A DNA stretch of 18,842 nt from Acidobacteriota bacterium (GTDB lineage: Bacteria > Acidobacteriota > Vicinamibacteria > Vicinamibacterales > SCN-69-37): the NCBI GenBank assembly GCA_021824055.1, contig JAKALV010000034.1, positions 1 through 18,842 of the forward strand, written 5' to 3'. The notes beneath the pieces were generated by a model that had not been told where the DNA came from, ran no database searches, and saw nothing but the letters and a program-made list of their open reading frames with translations. A program made the translations under genes and the position numbers. The stretch's first letter is position 1. The number at the start of each line of letters is the position of its first letter. Shown here in pieces: positions 7,164-12,248 of this stretch.

Positions 7164-8594
7164 TCAGAAGATGCCCCAGAGGTACTGATTCGTGACCTCG
7201 TGATGGAACTGCACTTCCGAGATCTTGATCTGCGAGCCCAGGGCCTTGGGGCATCGCTCCGCTGACGCCAGCTTCACATCGGCATAGCGCGTGTGGACCT
7301 CGTCGCCGAGCATGTCGCTGACGAACTTGCTGCTCTTGAAGAGCCGGATCGCGTCGTAGATGTTGTCGGGCAGGAACTTCGTGCGCGACCGGCGCGTTTC
7401 CGCATCCTCGTCGCCGAGCGGACCCTCGAGCCCGGTGCGGAGCAACGTGTAGAGCGCAAGATACGGGTTGGCGTCCGGGGCGATCGAGCGCACCTCGATG
7501 CGCGCCGACTTCTCGTTGCCGAGCGGGATACGCACCATCGCGCCGCGGTTCACGGCCGAAGCCTTGATCTGGTTCGGCGCCTCGAAATGGGGATCGAGCC
7601 GGCGGTAGGCGTTCACGCTCGGGTTGAGCGTCAGGCAGATCTCCTGGCCGCTCGCGAGGATGCGGTCGATGAAGTTCCAGCCCGACTTCGAGAGCATGTC
7701 CTGGCCCTTCGCATCGAAGAACTGGTTCTTGTCATTCTTCGAAATCGACAGATTCGTGTGCATGCCGTTGCCGTTGACGCCGGTCATCGGCTTCGGCAGG
7801 AAGCTCGCCGTCAGGTCCATGCGCGCGGCGACCTGCCGGCAGAGCAGCTTGTAGAGCAGCACCTGGTCGGCGGCGATGTTCACCTCGCTGTACGAATAGT
7901 TCATCTCGAACTGCGAGGGCGCCACTTCCGGATGGTCTTTCTCGTTCTCAAACCCCATCGCGCGCTGCACTTCCGCGGCGCTGTCGATGAACAGGCGCAG
8001 CGCATCGCCCGGCAGCGAGTGATAGTACCCGCCGGTGCTGATCAGCTCGAACCGGCCGGTCTCGTGATAGTGGCGCTCGGCATCACGGCCCTTGAACAGG
8101 AACCCTTCGATTTCCATCGCCGCGTTGAAGACCGACCCATCCTTCGAGAATTTCTTGTCGGTGAACGCCTTGAGGCGCGAGCGCAGGTCGGCGACGTACG
8201 GCGTGCCGTCCTTCTCGAGCACTTCCGCAAACACGAGCACCTTGCCCGGGCCGAACACATCCGACGGCAGCATGTAGAACGCCGGCCAGTCGATCGCCAG
8301 GCGCAGGTCCGATTCGGACTGCTGCGAGAAGCCGCGAATCGAGGATCCGTCGAACGTCAGGTTGTCGGCCGACTTGAGCAGGAACTTCTTGTCGTAGTCG
8401 AGCACGTGCATCCGGCCTTCGAGATCGGAAAAGCAGACCGTCACGGCCTTGATGCGCTTCTCGTCAGTCAGATACTTCATCTGCTTCTCCCGCGCCTTGT
8501 GCGCCGGGGTCCGCTTCAACCGGGCCTCCTTGGTGGCCAGGTTCATCTCTTCGAGCTTGTCGTACGGGATTTCGAGAAAGTCACGCAGGGACAT
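7164..8594 (-). CDS. glnA: Glutamine synthetase, type I-like
   Basis: This 476-residue protein makes glutamine from glutamate, ammonia and ATP in the cytoplasm. The beta-grasp signature FDGSSIRGFSQQSESDL lies at 81-97. The ATP-site signature, from KP at 268-269 through NGNGMHTNLS (274-283), is intact, as are NPSVNAYRRLDP (324-335) and ARIEVRSIAPDANPYL (364-379). The N-terminus is about 30 residues longer than in E. coli GlnA and contains a Lys/Arg-rich helix (21-45). In the region of the adenylylation tyrosine the sequence is DNIYDAI, without the K-x-x-x-KNLY context, so regulation by adenylylation is uncertain. ATG 8594 has only a weak GGAG about 11 bases upstream. It diverges from the ygbA-type gene, and a palindrome between them could act on both. 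Confidence 0.95.
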   Translation of the reverse strand: MSLRDFLEIPYDKLEEMNLATKEARLKRTPAHKAREKQMKYLTDEKRIKAVTVCFSDLEGRMHVLDYDKKFLLKSADNLTFDGSSIRGFSQQSESDLRLAIDWPAFYMLPSDVFGPGKVLVFAEVLEKDGTPYVADLRSRLKAFTDKKFSKDGSVFNAAMEIEGFLFKGRDAERHYHETGRFELISTGGYYHSLPGDALRLFIDSAAEVQRAMGFENEKDHPEVAPSQFEMNYSYSEVNIAADQVLLYKLLCRQVAARMDLTASFLPKPMTGVNGNGMHTNLSISKNDKNQFFDAKGQDMLSKSGWNFIDRILASGQEICLTLNPSVNAYRRLDPHFEAPNQIKASAVNRGAMVRIPLGNEKSARIEVRSIAPDANPYLALYTLLRTGLEGPLGDEDAETRRSRTKFLPDNIYDAIRLFKSSKFVSDMLGDEVHTRYADVKLASAERCPKALGSQIKISEVQFHHEVTNQYLWGIF

Positions 8595-8625
8595 GGGAGG
8601 GCTCCATGGGAAGAAGATGAAGTAG

Positions 8626-8631
8626 TTTATA
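8626..8631 (-). promoter_or_regulatory. Candidate -10 element for glnA
   Basis: TATAAA on the minus strand in a locally AT-rich stretch, 31 bases upstream of ATG 8594. The region 17 bases further upstream overlaps the palindrome at 8645-8663 and has no good -35. A regulator on the palindrome would therefore cover the expected polymerase site. Confidence 0.35.
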
Positions 8632-8644
8632 GCATAATCGCCTC

Positions 8645-8663
8645 GGTATTTAGGATAAATACC
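8645..8663. promoter_or_regulatory. Perfect palindromic operator candidate between glnA and ygbA
   Basis: GGTATTTAGGATAAATACC has perfect 8-base arms (GGTATTTA and TAAATACC) around GGA, inside an AT-rich island of an otherwise GC-rich window. It ends one base before a TAGAAT -10-like hexamer on the plus strand. YgbA-family genes belong to nitric-oxide-stress regulons, often under NsrR (an Rrf2-family repressor with ATTT/AAAT half-sites). That makes an Rrf2/NsrR-like regulator a reasonable guess. The spacing differs from the enterobacterial NsrR consensus, so the regulator is not identified. Confidence 0.6.
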
Positions 8664-8664
8664 A

Positions 8665-8670
8665 TAGAAT
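8665..8670 (+). promoter_or_regulatory. Candidate -10 element for the ygbA-type gene
   Basis: TAGAAT (five of six to consensus) directly downstream of the palindrome and 52 bases before ATG 8723. No good -35 is present. This places the palindrome in the spacer/-35 area, where a bound protein would repress. Confidence 0.4.
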
Positions 8671-8686
8671 TTAAGTTATCTGTTTC

Positions 8687-8706
8687 GTGCCGATCGGCTG
8701 CGGCAC
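8687..8706 (+). other. Hairpin in the 5' untranslated region of the ygbA-type gene
   Basis: GTGCCG (8687-8692) and CGGCAC (8701-8706) form perfect 6-base arms with an 8-base loop, and an alternative perfect palindrome GCCGATCGGC lies at 8689-8698. The structure ends 16 bases before ATG 8723. It could affect translation or be a second protein site; short GC palindromes are common by chance here. Confidence 0.3.
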
Positions 8707-8722
8707 AATTCCAGATACCAAC

Positions 8723-9082
8723 ATGAGCACGCTTCCCCGGAACATTCAGCTCGATCTTTGCACCGTGTCCGCGATGGTGCGGCTGTTCTGCCGCGCCAGG
8801 CATGCCGACCCCGCGGGGCTCTGTCCCTCATGCGCCGAACTGACGCGCTATGCGGAGATGCGGCTGTCGAAATGTCCGTTCGGCGAAGCGAAGACGACGT
8901 GCCGCGAGTGCCCGGTGCACTGCTATCGGCCGGGCGAGCGGGAGGCGATGCGCGCCGTCATGATTTTTGCCGGGCCGCGCATGCTGTGGACGCACCCCTG
9001 GCTCGCGCTGCGCCATCTGTGGCTCGAGCGCAAGGGCGCGCCACCCTGGCCGCCGAAGCGCTCGACGTCGCACGAATCGTGA
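8723..9082 (+). CDS. ygbA: YgbA-type protein (nitrous oxide-stimulated promoter family)
   Basis: The 119-residue protein matches the YgbA_NO family. It has Cys pairs at 34/37 (LCPSC), CPFG at 51-54, and the CRECPVHCY block with C60, C63, C67 and H66. These are followed by the conserved RAVMIFAGPRMLW (77-89) and HPWLALRHLW. The Cys pattern suggests metal or Fe-S binding. Members are induced by nitrogen oxides and are linked to recovery from nitric-oxide stress; the biochemical role is not settled. ATG 8723 is chosen over the in-frame GTG 8687, which lies within the 5' hairpin. No clear Shine-Dalgarno is seen. A palindromic operator candidate lies 60 bases upstream, and glnA is divergent. Confidence 0.85.
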   Translation: MSTLPRNIQLDLCTVSAMVRLFCRARHADPAGLCPSCAELTRYAEMRLSKCPFGEAKTTCRECPVHCYRPGEREAMRAVMIFAGPRMLWTHPWLALRHLWLERKGAPPWPPKRSTSHES

Positions 9083-9097
9083 TCTGATGGCGCCATC

Positions 9098-9103
9098 AAG
9101 GAG
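9098..9103 (+). promoter_or_regulatory. Ribosome binding site of the DUF1028 gene
   Basis: AAGGAG, 6 bases before ATG 9110, a strong Shine-Dalgarno sequence that settles the start. Only 27 bases separate the preceding stop from this ATG, so read-through transcription from the ygbA-type gene is possible. Confidence 0.75.
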
Positions 9104-9109
9104 TGCGGC

Positions 9110-10108
9110 ATGAAATGGCAACAGGCAACGGCCCGGATCATCGTCTCCGCCGTCGTGGCGGCTGGGTGGGTGACGGCGAAAGCGGAACCCCTTCGCCCCG
9201 TCCACACGTTCTCGATTGTCGCGCGCGACCCCGCCACCGGCGAGATCGGCGTGGCCGTCCAATCGCATTGGTTCTCGGTCGGCTCGGTTGTGCCCTGGGC
9301 CGAGGCCGGCGTGGGCGCCGTGGCCACGCAGTCGTTCGTGGATCCGCGCTACGGCCGTGACGGGCTCGCGCTCATGCGGAGCGGCAAGAGCGCGCCCGAG
9401 GCCCTCAAGCAGCTTCTCGCGAGAGATCCCGCGAGCGATGTTCGCCAAGTGGCGATGATCGACGCGCAGGGCCGAGTGGATGCATGGACAGGCGCCAAGG
9501 ACATCCCCGCCGCGGGTCATATCGTCGGCACGAACTACTCGGTGCAGGCCAACCTGATGCTGAACGCGACGATCTGGCCGGCGATGTCGACGGCCTTCGA
9601 ATCCGCGCGCGGCGACCTGGCGGACCGCATGCTGGCCGCGCTCGATGCCGCGCAGCGGGCCGGCGGCGATATTCGCGGTCGGCAATCCGCAGCGCTGATC
9701 GTCGTCAAAGCCACGTCATCAGGCGACGCATGGGCCGACCGGATCTTCGACCTTCGGGTGGATGACGCGGCCGAGCCGCTCAAGGAACTGCGCCGGCTCG
9801 TCACGCTGCAGCGCGCTTACAACCACATGAACGCCGGCGACCTCGCGGTGGAGAAGAAGGACGCGGCCGGCGCGCTGCGCGAGTACGGCGCCGCCGAGCG
9901 GCTCGTGCCGTCAAGCGCCGAGATGGTCTACTGGCACGCCGTCGCGCTCGTGAACATGCATCGCGTCGACGAAGCCCTGCCGTTGTTTCGAAAGGTGTTT
10001 GCGATCAACAGGAACTGGGTGACGCTGACGCCACGAATCGCGACGGTCGGACTGCTGCCGAACGACCCGAAGCTGATCGCGCGGATTGTTGGTGTGGCGG
10101 GGAAGTAG
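9110..10108 (+). CDS. Secreted DUF1028 protein with C-terminal TPR region
   Basis: The 332-residue product has a signal peptide (about residues 1-25, ending AKA). A DUF1028 domain follows (about 32-225), shown by HTFSIVARDPATGEIGVAVQS at its start, VGAVATQSFVDPRYG (68-82) and GHIVGTNYSVQANLM. DUF1028 is structurally related to Ntn hydrolases, but its reaction is unknown. Residues about 236-305 form TPR-like helices (AYNHMNAGDLAVEKKDAAGA and AERLVPSSAEMVYWHAVAL), likely for protein contacts. The gene may share a transcript with the ygbA-type gene 27 bases upstream, though no functional link is known. It ends at a strong hairpin. The domain call is confident; the function is not. Confidence 0.87.
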   Translation: MKWQQATARIIVSAVVAAGWVTAKAEPLRPVHTFSIVARDPATGEIGVAVQSHWFSVGSVVPWAEAGVGAVATQSFVDPRYGRDGLALMRSGKSAPEALKQLLARDPASDVRQVAMIDAQGRVDAWTGAKDIPAAGHIVGTNYSVQANLMLNATIWPAMSTAFESARGDLADRMLAALDAAQRAGGDIRGRQSAALIVVKATSSGDAWADRIFDLRVDDAAEPLKELRRLVTLQRAYNHMNAGDLAVEKKDAAGALREYGAAERLVPSSAEMVYWHAVALVNMHRVDEALPLFRKVFAINRNWVTLTPRIATVGLLPNDPKLIARIVGVAGK

Positions 10109-10127
10109 GGGCGGCCGAAGCCGCCCC
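10108..10127. terminator. Bidirectional hairpin terminator between convergent genes
   Basis: GGGGCGGC (10108-10115) and GCCGCCCC (10120-10127) are perfect 8-base arms with a CGAA tetraloop. The hairpin starts at the last base of the DUF1028 stop and lies 10 bases from the stop of the convergent cyclophilin gene. It is very stable, but neither side has a strong T-tract. Confidence 0.65.
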
Positions 10128-10137
10128 GTTCAAGTCG

Positions 10138-10704
10138 CTAGCGCACCGTGACGTTCTTGATCATGTCCATGAGTTGAATCTTGTCGACGACCTCGATGCC
10201 TTTGATGACCTTGCCAATCGGCGCGTACTTGCCGTTCAGCGCGGGATTGGGCCCAGTCAGGATAAAGAACTGGCTGTCGGCGGATTCCGGCTTGCGGTCG
10301 GTGCGATACGCCAGTCCGACGATGCCGCGTTCAAACTTCCGCTTGGACGTCTCGGCGACGCCGATGGGCTTGGGCGCGAAGCGCAAACCGCTGCCGCCGG
10401 TGCCCCACTCGTTGCGCTTCGTGAGATCGCGCGACAAGGGATCGCCGGTCTGCACGAGGCCGGGCACCACCCAGTGGAAGCGCTGGCCGCGGTAAAACCC
10501 CTTCCGCGCCAATTCAACAAAATGCGCTACGGACTTTGGCGCATCGCCCGGGAGCGTCTCGATTTCGATCTTGCCCTTGGCTGTTTCGAGCACGACGACA
10601 GCAGCCGCTGGGGCTGCCGCGGCCTTGCCCGCCTGGCTGTGAACAGTTGAGTGAGAGAGAAGCAACGCTGCAGCCAGACTCGCGGCAAAAACTGGACGAA
10701 CCAT
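10138..10704 (-). CDS. Secreted cyclophilin-type peptidyl-prolyl isomerase, catalytic Arg replaced
   Basis: The 188-residue protein has a signal peptide (about 1-24) and an Ala-rich linker. A cyclophilin domain follows (about 36-185), with KGKIEIETLPGDAPKSVAHF at its start, SADSQFFILTGPNPALNGKYAPIGKVIKGIEVVD, and GTGGSGLRFAPK. Such proteins help fold periplasmic proteins by isomerising Xaa-Pro bonds. In the segment normally read FHRVIPGF, this protein has FHWVVPGL: W78 stands where the catalytic arginine is expected, so activity may be low or the protein may act as a chaperone. ATG 10704 has a strong GGAGGT site 6 bases upstream. An in-frame extension to 10782 is rejected because it would precede both the ribosome site and the signal peptide. 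Confidence 0.9.
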   Translation of the reverse strand: MVRPVFAASLAAALLLSHSTVHSQAGKAAAAPAAAVVVLETAKGKIEIETLPGDAPKSVAHFVELARKGFYRGQRFHWVVPGLVQTGDPLSRDLTKRNEWGTGGSGLRFAPKPIGVAETSKRKFERGIVGLAYRTDRKPESADSQFFILTGPNPALNGKYAPIGKVIKGIEVVDKIQLMDMIKNVTVR

Positions 10705-10710
10705 CAAACC

Positions 10711-10716
10711 ACCTCC
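10711..10716 (-). promoter_or_regulatory. Ribosome binding site of the cyclophilin gene
   Basis: GGAGGT on the minus strand, 6 bases before ATG 10704. It decides this start against the longer in-frame reading. Confidence 0.75.
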
Positions 10717-10774
10717 GGAAAAAAACCAACCTGCGTAGCATACGCCTCCCGTGCACATTTGGGACCGCCGAGCT

Positions 10775-10794
10775 TTTCCCATGCGGATGGGGAA
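10775..10794. promoter_or_regulatory. Inverted repeat upstream of the sigma-54 promoter, possible activator site
   Basis: TTTCCCAT (10775-10782) and ATGGGGAA (10787-10794) are 8-base arms, pairing fully with one G-T wobble, around GCGG. They lie about 60-80 bases upstream of the -24 element and about 90-105 bases before the predicted start. That is within the range where sigma-54 activators bind. No regulator is known for it. Confidence 0.35.
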
Positions 10795-10853
10795 TATTCA
10801 GCCAATTCCAGCAATTCTGCCGGGTTTTCGGCAACGGTGCCGGGGATCCGGCT

Positions 10854-10868
10854 TGGCAAGCGGTTTGC
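10854..10868 (+). promoter_or_regulatory. Sigma-54 (-24/-12) promoter for the Fis-HTH gene
   Basis: TTGGCAAGCGGTTTGC (10853-10868) fits the sigma-54 consensus TGGCACG-N4-TTGC: GG and GC are exactly 10 bases apart, and only one position of TGGCACG differs. The predicted start of transcription, about 12 bases after GC, falls at 10880-10881, beside ATG 10882. A TATAGA hexamer at 10870-10875 would place a sigma-70 start at the same point. Confidence 0.7.
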
Positions 10869-10881
10869 CTATAGAACGGGC

Positions 10882-11187
10882 ATGACAACTCTTGAGATGG
10901 TTGAGACCCCTCCGGATCTGCAGGGGTCGGCCGTGAATGACGGCACGTCGGCTGCCGCATCGGTGCAAAGGGCGGCCGAACCGCGGCCGGCCGGCGCGCT
11001 GGGAGCAAACAGCTATTCCGAACTGCCGCTCGACGAACGTCTGCGCAGGATCGAAGCGGAAATTATCGGCGCCGTGCTTGTCGAGACCGGCGGCAACAAG
11101 TCGAAGGCGGCCGTGCGGTTGGGCATCAAGCGGTCCACGCTTGGCGACCGGATCCAGCGATGCGGGCTGGAGACGGTGCAGGCGTAG
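10882..11187 (+). CDS. Small Fis-type helix-turn-helix protein
   Basis: The 101-residue product has a disordered N-terminal half rich in Ala, Pro and Ser. The C-terminal Fis/NtrC-type HTH covers about residues 52-98: LDERLRRIEAEIIGAVLVET, then GGNKSKAAVRLGIKRSTLGDRI. No receiver or AAA domain is present, so it would bind DNA but could not itself activate sigma-54 polymerase. The gene follows a near-consensus sigma-54 promoter whose predicted start lies at the ATG. Either the mRNA is leaderless or translation begins at GTG 10933 (84 residues), which has AGGGG 6 bases upstream. The frame is open further upstream to 10651, but that part is antisense to the cyclophilin gene. HTH call confident; start uncertain. 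Confidence 0.82.
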   Translation: MTTLEMVETPPDLQGSAVNDGTSAAASVQRAAEPRPAGALGANSYSELPLDERLRRIEAEIIGAVLVETGGNKSKAAVRLGIKRSTLGDRIQRCGLETVQA

Positions 11188-11205
11188 TCGAAACGGTCCA
11201 CACGA

Positions 11206-11697
11206 TCAGCGCGTGCACGGTTTGTCGCGAGTCGGGTCGATGGGCTTGGGGTTCTTCGGGTTCGAGCCCTGCTTCGAGATGACGAAGCTCACGACCTCGA
11301 GCACTTCCTGATCGGTCAGCCGCTGCGTGCTGCCAAAGGGCAGCATGCCCTTGGGTGGAAACCCCGTCTTGACGTTCTGGACCATCTGGTCCACGGTGCA
11401 GCCGTCGCGCCACATGTCGTCGGTCAAATTCGGACCGACCAGTCCGCCGAGGTCCTTGCGGTGGCAGGTGTGGCAGAGGTTGCGCTGGCCCATGAAGATG
11501 GCCTCACCGGCTGACAGGCTGGCCGCGTCTGTCAGCGCAACCAGGCCGGTAGCGCCTTCCGGCCGTGCGGTCTCGACGGGCGTTTTCCCGAAGAACGGCG
11601 TCGACAACACGTGGTAGTTGACGACGTAGACGGCGGCGAGCGCGATGACGACGTAGAAGGCGTATAGGAGCGGTTTCTTCCGTCTCTCGTCACTCAT
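11206..11697 (-). CDS. Membrane-anchored cytochrome c
   Basis: This 163-residue protein has one N-terminal membrane segment (about 9-28) with the soluble part outside. The heme-binding site is CHTCH at 75-79, followed by GGLVGPNLT, and M118 in KGMLPFG is the likely sixth ligand. This is a class I monoheme cytochrome c. Its layout recalls the C-terminal part of cbb3-oxidase CcoP, but no oxidase genes are nearby. It probably carries electrons at the outer face of the inner membrane. ATG 11697 is chosen; a GTG at 11706 would add three residues. Neither has a strong ribosome site. It diverges from a copper protein gene across 58 bases, so the two electron carriers may be regulated together. Confidence 0.9.
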   Translation of the reverse strand: MSDERRKKPLLYAFYVVIALAAVYVVNYHVLSTPFFGKTPVETARPEGATGLVALTDAASLSAGEAIFMGQRNLCHTCHRKDLGGLVGPNLTDDMWRDGCTVDQMVQNVKTGFPPKGMLPFGSTQRLTDQEVLEVVSFVISKQGSNPKNPKPIDPTRDKPCTR

Positions 11698-11755
11698 TCT
11701 CTTCACTCACGCCTGACTCCTCGACTCGGAATCATAGCGCGTGTAAAGCTTGGGT

Positions 11756-12229
11756 ATGACCGGTCGATCACTTGTGGGAATGTCGCTGGCGCTGGCCTGT
11801 CTCGCAGGGTCCGTTCCACTCGAGGCGCATCAGACGCCGCGCACCATTACACTGACGGTCGCCGATCCGGTCGGCGACAAGATGTCATACAGCGTGAAGC
11901 AGATCGTCGCCAAGCCCGGCGAGAAGCTGAAGATCCGCATGGTGTCGATGGCGCAGACGCCGAAGATCGTCATGGCGCACAACTTCGTGCTGCTGAAGGC
12001 CGGCACCGATGTGAAGGCGTTCTCCGACGCCGCCGCCAACGCGCGCGCGACCGACTACATTCCGCCGGCGTTCACGTCAGCGATCATCGCGCATACCGCC
12101 ATGGCCGGCCCCGGCGAGAGCATGGACGTGACGTTCACGGCGCCCACCAAGCCGGGCAAGTACGTGTTCCTGTGCAGCTTTGCCGGCCACTGGGCGGCCG
12201 GCATGACCGGCGACTTCATCGTCAGGTAG
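11756..12229 (+). CDS. Type-1 copper protein (azurin/auracyanin-like cupredoxin)
   Basis: The 157-residue protein has a signal peptide (about residues 1-25) and one cupredoxin domain. The copper ligands can be read as H75 (MAHNF) and C140, H145, M150 in LCSFAGHWAAGM. The C-x4-H-x4-M spacing is closer to auracyanin than to azurin or plastocyanin. YIPPAFTSAIIAHTAMAGPGE (101-121) is typical of azurin-like proteins. It should be a periplasmic one-electron carrier, and its divergent neighbour is a cytochrome c, a plausible partner. ATG 11756 is preferred over a TTG 6 bases earlier. No clear Shine-Dalgarno is present; a TGTAAA at 11742-11747 would give a very short leader. The fold is confident; partners are inferred. 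Confidence 0.9.
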   Translation: MTGRSLVGMSLALACLAGSVPLEAHQTPRTITLTVADPVGDKMSYSVKQIVAKPGEKLKIRMVSMAQTPKIVMAHNFVLLKAGTDVKAFSDAAANARATDYIPPAFTSAIIAHTAMAGPGESMDVTFTAPTKPGKYVFLCSFAGHWAAGMTGDFIVR

Positions 12230-12248
12230 AACGGCGCGGTCGAGGGCG

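Noticed and set aside
7130..7166. Inverted repeat TGATCC...GGATCA between the convergent CBM9 and glnA genes as a terminator
   Set aside because: The arms are mostly the two stop codons, which are inverted by nature; the loop is 25 bases and there is no T-tract.
8687..8702. GGCACG on the minus strand upstream of glnA as a possible sigma-54 -24 element
   Set aside because: The -12 half at the right distance reads AGAT instead of TTGC.
7293..8726. A 477-codon open frame on the plus strand opposite glnA
   Set aside because: It mirrors a strongly conserved glutamine synthetase and has no recognisable domain.
10818..10852. Two 5-base inverted repeats (TGCCG/CGGCA and GCCGG/CCGGC) before the sigma-54 promoter
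   Set aside because: Such short GC palindromes occur often by chance in this base composition and have no other support.
10651..10881. In-frame N-terminal extension of the Fis-HTH protein
   Set aside because: It would run through the sigma-54 promoter and antisense into the cyclophilin gene, with composition unlike the HTH part.
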